Below, in pieces: positions 1-4,616 of a stretch of 10,582 nucleotides of DNA. The stretch is taken from positions 1 through 10,582 of the forward strand of contig RECT01000214.1 in NCBI GenBank assembly GCA_007693875.1, in the 5' to 3' direction. The notes below the pieces were generated by a model. That model was not told the origin of the DNA. It was given only the letters and a program-made list of their open reading frames with translations, and made no database searches. Numbering within the stretch: position 1 is the first letter of the stretch; every line of letters starts with the position of its first letter. The translations under genes were made by a program, and so were the position numbers. This DNA comes from Spirulina sp. DLM2.Bin59. GTDB taxonomy: Bacteria > Cyanobacteriota > Cyanobacteriia > Cyanobacteriales > Spirulinaceae.

Positions 1-333
1 CAGGATACGACTACTGCCCCCAATGCCACACCCCACATCTAAAAAAGTTGTACCGGTGGGGAGTTGATCTAATTCCCCCCAACGCACCATTTCATGGACA
101 AAATCTTCCTTGGCTTTGAGGAAATCTTTACGTTGGGGCGGTGCGCCATAATGGCCAAGGTGAATATGCTCTCCCCAGTAAAATTCAAGAATGCCGTCAG
201 TTGTCCAATCATCATAGGAGTTGGCAACGGAATCGCCGGATTGATATTTGCGAGGAAAAAATAAGTAAAGTGCAATGCCGATAACCAGGGTTAACAGTAG
301 GACGGCAAGGGTGATGATCAACGGGTTAAACAT
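1..333 (-). CDS. MPBQ/MSBQ-type methyltransferase, N-terminal part (runs off left edge)
   Basis: The first 111 residues of a SAM-dependent methyltransferase are present; the rest lies beyond base 1. Residues 4-26 form one hydrophobic membrane anchor. After it comes a conserved stretch with YQSGDSVANSYDDWTTDGIL (30-49) and FYWGEHIHLGHYG (51-63), then SAM-binding motif I, LDVGCGIGGSS, at 98-108. This pattern, including the N-terminal anchor, matches my memory of Synechocystis Sll0418, the 2-methyl-6-phytyl/solanesyl-benzoquinol methyltransferase of tocopherol and plastoquinone synthesis at the membrane. It fits that enzyme better than gamma-tocopherol methyltransferase, whose N-terminus differs. 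The ATG at 333 is followed directly by the membrane anchor. The family assignment is solid; the exact substrate is inferred from resemblance. Confidence 0.85.
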   Translation of the reverse strand, partial: MFNPLIITLAVLLLTLVIGIALYLFFPRKYQSGDSVANSYDDWTTDGILEFYWGEHIHLGHYGAPPQRKDFLKAKEDFVHEMVRWGELDQLPTGTTFLDVGCGIGGSSRIL

Positions 334-420
334 GGGTTAACAATCAAATAGGGTGACAATCAGGATTGAGCAATTCGGATCTTCAAATTTTAAGGTGATT
401 CGCTAAATTGATTCAAGTAG

Positions 421-440
421 GGGCGAAAAATTTTTCGCCC
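421..440. repeat. 20-bp perfect palindrome GGGCGAAAAA/TTTTTCGCCC
   Basis: The two 10-base arms are exact reverse complements with no spacer. It lies between the stop of the desaturase (515) and the start of the methyltransferase (333), both on the minus strand. As RNA it would form a GGGCGA/UCGCCC stem with an AU-rich top, but it has no following T-run on the minus strand. It looks like one of the short intergenic palindromes common in cyanobacteria; a weak terminator role is possible. Confidence 0.6.
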
Positions 441-477
441 TCAGTCCCTTTGGGTATCCAATGGAGCCAATTTCACC

Positions 478-503
478 ATATTTTGCAAAATTTTGCAAAA
501 TAT
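478..503. repeat. 26-bp perfect palindrome built from two TTTTGCAAAA units
   Basis: The sequence is ATA, then two tandem copies of the self-complementary decamer TTTTGCAAAA, then TAT. The whole 26 bases equal their own reverse complement. It begins 11 bases downstream of the desaturase stop codon, in the direction of transcription. It could act as a transcription end, mRNA stabiliser or protein-binding site; the sequence alone does not decide. Confidence 0.6.
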
Positions 504-514
504 CAGCAATGCTA

Positions 515-1711
515 CTATTTTAGAGCAGTTTTGAGCTGCGCCGTTTCACGAAAAGAGGCAATGGTTACTAATTGGTTCGATTCTGCATCCCAGAGCAAAA
601 ATTGGGAACAGTCGAATAAGTCTCCGATGCACAACGTTTTCACAGCCGAGAGTAAATGGGCATTTTCCTGATGACAAGCGGCGAGATGGTAATTGGGAAT
701 TTTAGAGGAGAGATGGTGAATATTATGGTAGCCAATGTCTGCGGTAAACCATCGCAGGACTGCGGGCAAGTCTAAATAGCTGCTGCCCTTCACCGCCCCC
801 AAAACATAATCCCATCCTGCTGTTTGATGGGCATAGGATCCTTCAAAAATATGTTGCACAAAAAAGATCCAGATAAAAATCGTTGCGGAACAACTGAGCG
901 TAATCGAGTAAAGACTCCAAAACAAGCCAAAACCCCATAAATTCCCCAAGAGAATCCAGCTACCGATCACGCAAATATTGTTAAACAGCAGATCCCAAAA
1001 TTCAGTGGCGGTATGCCAGTGTTTTGACTTGTTGCTAGAGATGATCTGAGCCAGGTTAAGCCCTGAAGGTTTTTTGCCCTCGGTAAAAAGATGATGGATA
1101 AAGTCGTAGGCTCCGAGGATTAATGTCAGCCGGGGCTTAATGATCAGGTAAAAGAAGCCGCCGGGAATACCCATCAAGGGTTGGCGTAGCACTTCATAGA
1201 ATTTTTGATGGAAGGGATCCAGTTGGGAAAACTCCTCAGTAGAGAGGAAATCCGCAACGCCGCGATACCGTTCCCAATCCCCATTGGTTTTGTGATGATA
1301 GGCATGATCCCGTGACCAACCATATTGGGGCATGGCATTGATGACACCAAGGCAAAATCCCATGATCCGGTTCATCCGTTTGGAGCGAAACAGAGAATCG
1401 TGGCCACAATCGTGCATTAAGGAAAAGCAGCGTAGGGAGAAGAGGACTAAGAGGGCAATGATGGGGGGAAGTAGCCACCAAGAAATCGCGGCGGCTTGTA
1501 CTGCTAAAATCCAAAGCAGAGCGTAGGGGACAACGGTGTTGAGAATTTGATAGGTTGCCCGTCGGTTGTTGCTTTTAATGTATGGCGTTAAGACAAAATC
1601 AGATTTTTTGATCCTGTCTGATGCTTTGGGGAGTGGGGAAGATGTTGATTTTACCAAGGGATGTACTGATGTGGGAATTTTGCCAAGACGGTGTAAGTAA
1701 TGCTTAAGCAT
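515..1711 (-). CDS. Membrane fatty-acid (acyl-lipid) desaturase
   Basis: A 398-residue di-iron membrane desaturase of the FA_desaturase superfamily, introducing a double bond into membrane-lipid acyl chains. All three histidine clusters that bind the iron pair are present: HDCGH (100-104), HAYHH (136-140) and HNIHH (329-333). Hydrophobic spans lie at about 59-96, 115-127, 186-200 and 243-285, as expected for four membrane passes with all clusters on one face. FVQHIFEGSYAH (284-295) precedes the third box. Length is normal for the family. The ATG at 1711 has no clear Shine-Dalgarno sequence. It starts 33 bases after the stop of the upstream gene (1745) on the same strand, so the two are probably co-transcribed. 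It is clearly different from the DesA delta-12 sequence as I remember it; regiospecificity cannot be read from sequence. Confidence 0.9.
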   Translation of the reverse strand: MLKHYLHRLGKIPTSVHPLVKSTSSPLPKASDRIKKSDFVLTPYIKSNNRRATYQILNTVVPYALLWILAVQAAAISWWLLPPIIALLVLFSLRCFSLMHDCGHDSLFRSKRMNRIMGFCLGVINAMPQYGWSRDHAYHHKTNGDWERYRGVADFLSTEEFSQLDPFHQKFYEVLRQPLMGIPGGFFYLIIKPRLTLILGAYDFIHHLFTEGKKPSGLNLAQIISSNKSKHWHTATEFWDLLFNNICVIGSWILLGNLWGFGLFWSLYSITLSCSATIFIWIFFVQHIFEGSYAHQTAGWDYVLGAVKGSSYLDLPAVLRWFTADIGYHNIHHLSSKIPNYHLAACHQENAHLLSAVKTLCIGDLFDCSQFLLWDAESNQLVTIASFRETAQLKTALK

Positions 1712-1744
1712 AGCAAATTTTCATGGTACAGGGGGTGGATAACT

Positions 1745-2194
1745 TCACTCATTCCGTCCTTTGGGAATGGGGTTTTCGAGGTAAAACTCTGACCAACGCC
1801 GCTGTACTTGCTCGTATGCTTCGCCTAAAGGGATTTTGGGACGCAAATAATGAACTTCAACGTGGCTATTTTTCTGAATAGCCAGAATTATTTCACGGGT
1901 AGGGTCGTAGGTGGCGATCGCCTCATTTAAGGTAATAATAATTTCCCAAGCTAAATTAACCTTTTCAAAGTAAGAAGTGGCTTGAGCTTGGGGAATGAAT
2001 TGTTGTGTGAAGCTTACCTGTTCCAGTTGCCAATTGATGGTTCTGGGAATCGTTTCTGTGATTTGACAAAGCACAATGCCGCGTCCATGACCAAGATAGC
2101 CACGATTAGCAGTGTGGGCGAGGAGGATCAGATTTTGTTTGATAAAACAGTCTTGCCAATAACTAGATTGTCCTGATGGCTTATGCACGTACAT
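1745..2194 (-). CDS. Unrecognised 149-residue soluble protein upstream of the desaturase
   Basis: I do not recognise this family. The product has no signal peptide or membrane span, and mixes hydrophobic beta-like stretches (NLILLAHTA 21-29, IIITLNEAI 85-93) with aromatic and charged ones. The only Cys residues are at 16 and 43, and there is no known catalytic motif. The ATG at 2194 is well supported: AAGGA at 2200-2204 lies 5 bases upstream. The stop is 33 bases before the desaturase start, which suggests a two-gene operon. The gene lies about 290 bases downstream of a cobalamin riboswitch on the same strand, so transcripts from that promoter could include it. Codon use and in-frame HIP1 content look native. 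It is probably a conserved hypothetical; no function is proposed. Confidence 0.8.
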   Translation of the reverse strand: MYVHKPSGQSSYWQDCFIKQNLILLAHTANRGYLGHGRGIVLCQITETIPRTINWQLEQVSFTQQFIPQAQATSYFEKVNLAWEIIITLNEAIATYDPTREIILAIQKNSHVEVHYLRPKIPLGEAYEQVQRRWSEFYLENPIPKGRNE

Positions 2195-2488
2195 GGTTAT
2201 CCTTGCAAAAATTTTTACTGCGCGGTCAAGTTCCGGTTATGAGGCTGAACCGGGAAGGGTTGAGCAGATCTACCCGATGGGGTCAATTCCCAAGCCAGAG
2301 CAATTAAAGCTACTGGTTTAGGCGTGACGCTCTGCTCATCTATGGTTGTTGGCGATCGCCCGTTTTTTCAAAGGGGTTTTCCCCGTCCTGTTGGGGGGGC
2401 TGTCCTCAGCCTGATCAAGAGATAAAAACTTTTCAGCATCATCATCCGTACCTCGCAGACGAAAAATAACAGGTTAACTAAACAGTAC
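2195..2488 (-). other. Gap between riboswitch and next gene: short hairpins and broken reading frames
   Basis: No intact gene is seen in these 294 bases. On the minus strand there are short stem-loops: GGCTG/CAGCC with a 4-base loop (2398-2411), GGGG-AAAA-CCCC (2373-2384), and CCGGTT/AACCGG (2233-2253). An 8-bp inverted repeat TGAGCAGA/TCTGCTCA (2261-2268 and 2331-2338) is spaced by 62 bases. None is followed by a convincing T-run on the minus strand. One HIP1 octamer lies at 2352-2359. Open but startless frames here are described under the pseudogene entry. Confidence 0.5.
2215..2445 (-). pseudogene. Possible decayed small gene behind the cobalamin riboswitch (in-frame TGA)
   Basis: Three consecutive ATG codons (2445-2437) follow a GAGG ribosome-binding site (2451-2454) at 5-base spacing. 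The frame gives 25 residues (MMMLKSFYLLIRLRTAPPTG at the start) and meets TGA at 2370-2368. It then stays open in the same frame for 50 more codons to TAA at 2217-2215, just before the Shine-Dalgarno of the next gene. A second frame is open for 45 codons from 2473 to 2339 (includes RGTDDDAEKFLSLDQAEDSP) but has no start codon. Either could be the remnant of the gene the riboswitch once controlled, or a leader peptide. I do not recognise a family in either frame, so this is tentative. Confidence 0.22.
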
Positions 2489-2607
2489 GGCGGGCATTCT
2501 GACTGAGAGAGTGCTTACTCTCCTCACAGTTGCGGGACAGCGCCGGATTTACACCGAACTTTCCCCCTTACGTCTGATGGCTGCTCCCCATCAGAACCGA
2601 ACAAGAT
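2489..2607 (-). promoter_or_regulatory. Cobalamin (B12) riboswitch
   Basis: Read on the minus strand, the region has the ordered parts of a cobalamin riboswitch. A hairpin TCTGATGG/CCATCAGA with a 7-base loop (2595-2573) is followed by the purine-rich GGGGGAA (2567-2561) and CGGTGTAAATCCGG (2556-2543). The B12 box GCTGTCCCGCAACTGTGA follows at 2541-2524. Then come a variable hairpin GAGAGT/ACTCTC (2522-2507) and the 3' element AGTCAGAATGCCCGCC (2504-2489), which resembles the usual AGTCAGGA-ACCTGCC end. No recognisable B12 synthesis or transport gene follows; the next intact gene starts 295 bases downstream. The class is recognised with high confidence; its present target is unknown. Confidence 0.9.
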
Positions 2608-2613
2608 TCATAA

Positions 2614-2622
2614 ACTATAGCA
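2614..2622 (-). promoter_or_regulatory. Extended -10 promoter for the riboswitch leader
   Basis: TGCTATAGT on the minus strand has the TGn extension plus a -10 hexamer TATAGT (5 of 6 to TATAAT). A start about 7 bases downstream (near 2607) would place the transcript start just before the first riboswitch helix. No good -35 hexamer is seen at the usual distance, which would fall inside the 3' end of the adaptor gene. The element sits 6 bases beyond the adaptor stop codon. Confidence 0.4.
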
Positions 2623-2627
2623 CAGCA

Positions 2628-4082
2628 TTAAAGATTGGTACTCAATCGCACTTTGCGGAGTATCCACTGCAATAGCGTTTCAGTGGTCCCGAGAATATCA
2701 GTGCGTCCTTCCATGCCCGCTTGTAGTACACAAAGGCGACCAGCACGACCAAACTCTGGGGTCTCTGGTTCAATCGTGACTTTATAAAAGGACTGGGAAA
2801 CACCTGCGGGATGCAGGGTATCGGCGGAGATACTTTGCACCTGACCGACAAGAACGCCATAGTCAGGGTAAGGACAGGCAGAAATTCGCGTTTGGGCGGT
2901 TTGTCCAACGGTTAAACCCTGAATGTCTGCACTGGGAATTCTAACCTCAATGACGAGGGGCATGAATTGGGGAGAGATTTGGGCAATTTCTTGCCCCGGT
3001 TGTAAGGCTTGGCTGGGATTGCGCAGGTTCAGTTTTAAGATCGTGCCGGCAATGGGGGCAGTAATGAGCGTGTGTTGCAATTCTTGCTCTAGTTGGTCAA
3101 GTTCCCGTTGTTCGCGATCGCGCTGTTTTTTCAGTTCAATCTGTTGACTGTTCAGGGCTTCCCGTTCCTGTTTCAGGCGGGCGAGGGTAGCTTCACGGGT
3201 GGCCTGTTGTTGGGCAAGACGTTGTTCTGAGATCAATACCTCGCTGGGGTTCAGGGTGAGGGCATTTTGAGCTTTTTGTCGGGTGGCTTGGGCGGATTGA
3301 ATCCCTTGGCGGCGGCTTTCAAGCTCCTGTTGAGAAAGGATGAGGGCTTGTTCCTGCTCCATCACAGCTAATTGCACTTGCATCCATTGATCTTGGGAAA
3401 TAGCCCCCTGTTGGGCAATGGGGCCATAACGTTGTTGTTGAGCGCGGGCGGCTTGTAGGGATGTTTCCACGGTGTATAGGTTGGCCTGAGCGGATTTAAA
3501 CGCCGCTTCTGCTTGACGGAGGTTGGTGTGGGCGATCGCTAAATCCTGCTGGCTGTTTTGTTGGCGATCACGATAATCCTGCTCCTGCCCCACCCATGCC
3601 GCTCTCGCTGAGGCGATCGCCCGTTGACCCCCCTCCTCTTCCGCCAGTCTTTGGCGATCCAAGGCGGTCATTTGTACGGTCATTTGGGCTATTTGTTGAT
3701 CGAGGCGATCAATTAAGCCTTGGATCTGCTGATGCTGAATTTTAAGGGGGGCATCATCTAACCGGGCTAACACTTCCCCCGCCACCACCCCTTGATTCTC
3801 CTGCACAGCAATCTCTTGGACAACACCTGCCCTCGGAGCCTCCACGAGGCGTAATTCCCCCACTGGGCGCACCGTGGCCGGGGCTGTCACCTTGACAGGA
3901 TAGGGAATCACAGCAGAGAGCAGCAAGGCCGTGATCACAGTTCCACCAAGGGTCAGCCCCCCCCAACGTACCCAAGGATTAAGGGGAGGAAGTAGTTCTT
4001 GAGCGGAAAGTCGCGGCAGATGATCGGGATAAACCATGAACAGAAATTGTGAGGGAAGTTTGCGCCAAAGGTTAGAATGCAA
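2628..4082 (-). CDS. HlyD-family periplasmic adaptor for the lanthipeptide exporter
   Basis: A 484-residue membrane-fusion (adaptor) protein that would join an inner-membrane ABC exporter to an outer-membrane channel of the TolC type. In order: a cytoplasmic tail, one membrane span (about 40-60), and the first half of a lipoyl-like domain (64-110, EAPRAGVVQEIAVQENQGVV). A very long Gln/Glu/Arg-rich coiled coil follows (about 112-337), then the second lipoyl half (339-370, TAPIAGTILKLNLRNPSQAL) and a beta-barrel/membrane-proximal part (374-465). Length and order fit the family. The longest frame begins with TTG at 4082, inside the foot of a hairpin and with no Shine-Dalgarno; the ATG at 4037 (residue 16, giving 469 residues) is an equal or better start. 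It follows lanA on the same strand, separated by two stem-loops. Confidence 0.9.
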   Translation of the reverse strand: MHSNLWRKLPSQFLFMVYPDHLPRLSAQELLPPLNPWVRWGGLTLGGTVITALLLSAVIPYPVKVTAPATVRPVGELRLVEAPRAGVVQEIAVQENQGVVAGEVLARLDDAPLKIQHQQIQGLIDRLDQQIAQMTVQMTALDRQRLAEEEGGQRAIASARAAWVGQEQDYRDRQQNSQQDLAIAHTNLRQAEAAFKSAQANLYTVETSLQAARAQQQRYGPIAQQGAISQDQWMQVQLAVMEQEQALILSQQELESRRQGIQSAQATRQKAQNALTLNPSEVLISEQRLAQQQATREATLARLKQEREALNSQQIELKKQRDREQRELDQLEQELQHTLITAPIAGTILKLNLRNPSQALQPGQEIAQISPQFMPLVIEVRIPSADIQGLTVGQTAQTRISACPYPDYGVLVGQVQSISADTLHPAGVSQSFYKVTIEPETPEFGRAGRLCVLQAGMEGRTDILGTTETLLQWILRKVRLSTNL

Positions 4083-4084
4083 AG

Positions 4085-4110
4085 AAGACCCAGATTTGAC
4101 GCTGGGTCTT
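4085..4110 (-). terminator. Stem-loop just before the adaptor gene
   Basis: AAGACCCAG (4085-4093) and CTGGGTCTT (4102-4110) form a perfect 9-bp stem with an 8-base loop. On the minus strand it is followed only by CTTTGC, so as an intrinsic terminator it is weak; it could instead be a processing site or an mRNA-stabilising hairpin. The foot of the stem is 3 bases from the TTG that begins the longest adaptor frame. Confidence 0.45.
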
Positions 4111-4128
4111 AAAATTGTGAAAAACGAT

Positions 4129-4171
4129 CACCCTAAAATCTTGGCAAAACAAGCATTTTGGGGTGTTTTTT
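4129..4171. terminator. Strong stem-loop downstream of lanA, terminator-like on both strands
   Basis: CACCCTAAAAT (4129-4139) pairs with ATTTTGGGGTG (4155-4165), with one G-T wobble. The helix continues as CTTG/CAAG (4140-4143 with 4150-4153) after a bulged C and closes on a 6-base loop. On the plus strand it runs straight into TTTTTT (4166-4171). On the minus strand, the direction of lanA, a TTTTT run (4124-4120) starts 4 bases after the stem. Its place, about 80 bases after the lanA stop and before the adaptor gene, suits a terminator or attenuator that keeps precursor mRNA high relative to adaptor mRNA. Confidence 0.6.
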
Positions 4172-4247
4172 GATGGGGCAACCCGGAGAAAGGTTCGAGA
4201 GCGCCAACGACCTGACGCAAACCTCAGACAGCAGAGGCTTCCCTAGC

Positions 4248-4484
4248 CTAACTCAGGGTCAGACTGTCATCAGCAGCAAAGCGGCAAGACCAGTTGCAAG
4301 TATGGGTGAAACCCGTGCCACCGGTGCAAGTCGTGCAGCCACCCGCCAAGGAAGACATATCCTCATCGGTCAGTTCAATCAGACCCGCCGGATTTTCAGG
4401 CAACAGACTGCGTTGTTCCGCGCTCAGACTGGCGCGATACCCCTGATCTTTCCACGCACGGATGATCTCAAAATTAGACATCAT
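4248..4484 (-). CDS. lanA: Mersacidin/lichenicidin-type class II lanthipeptide precursor
   Basis: A 78-codon precursor peptide. Leader, residues 1-49: conserved IIRAWKDQGYRASLS (7-21), LPENPAGLIELTDEDM (28-43) and the double-glycine end SSLAGG (44-49). This is the leader type of the mersacidin/lichenicidin family, cut by C39 proteases after Gly-Gly. The core (50-78) starts CTTCTGGTGF and has Cys at 50, 53, 63 and 67, with Thr at 51, 52, 54, 57, 60, 62 and Ser at 66 as dehydration candidates. Like mersacidin the core opens with Cys-Thr. After the last Cys there is an 11-residue tail RFAADDSLTLS, longer than usual. Two adjacent ATGs exist (4484 and 4481). AGGAGG at 4493-4488 is 3 bases from the first and 6 from the second, so translation probably begins at the second (77 residues). 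It lies between lanT and the adaptor gene, with a Fur box upstream. Confidence 0.92.
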   Translation of the reverse strand: MMSNFEIIRAWKDQGYRASLSAEQRSLLPENPAGLIELTDEDMSSLAGGCTTCTGGTGFTHTCNWSCRFAADDSLTLS

Positions 4485-4487
4485 TAA

Positions 4488-4493
4488 CCTCCT
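4488..4493 (-). promoter_or_regulatory. Strong Shine-Dalgarno of lanA (AGGAGG)
   Basis: A perfect AGGAGG. It is too close (3 bases) to the first ATG and well placed (6 bases) for the second. It is the best ribosome-binding site in the window, in keeping with high expression of a precursor peptide, whereas lanT and the adaptor have none that is obvious. Confidence 0.75.
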
Positions 4494-4550
4494 ATCGGTT
4501 TGGTTGAGATGGGGGCGTAATGCACCCCGCTCTTATCCTACCGCAAAATT

Positions 4551-4569
4551 GAGAACGATAATCATTATC
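4551..4569 (-). promoter_or_regulatory. Fur box upstream of lanA
   Basis: GAGAACGATAATCATTATC matches the 19-base Fur consensus GATAATGATAATCATTATC at 17 of 19 positions, by my own alignment; the right arm is perfect. It lies 66 bases upstream of the first lanA ATG, in the 132-base gap after the lanT stop, where a lanA promoter would be expected. Fur with iron would be predicted to repress transcription from here; no clear -35/-10 pair could be fixed (TAGGAT near 4540 is one candidate -10). Confidence 0.75.
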
Positions 4570-4616
4570 AGTAAAAAAATATCCCAGATTCCCAAAACCC
4601 TTGAATTGGTTAGAGT

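Noticed and set aside
408..671. An 87-codon plus-strand frame over the palindromes and desaturase 3' end
   Set aside because: It starts with TTG, runs through both palindromes and is antisense to the desaturase, so it is a shadow.
2373..2384. GGGG-AAAA-CCCC hairpin as the riboswitch terminator
   Set aside because: The stem is only 4 bp and is followed by TTTGAAAAAA on the minus strand, not by a T-run.
3754..3975. A 73-codon minus-strand frame rich in Gly and Cys inside the adaptor gene
   Set aside because: It is an out-of-frame shadow of the membrane span and first lipoyl half; the composition comes from GC-rich codons, not from a lanthipeptide core.
4158..4487. A 109-codon plus-strand open frame opposite lanA
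   Set aside because: It is antisense to the well-supported precursor gene, starts at a terminator T-run, and has no domain or ribosome-binding site.
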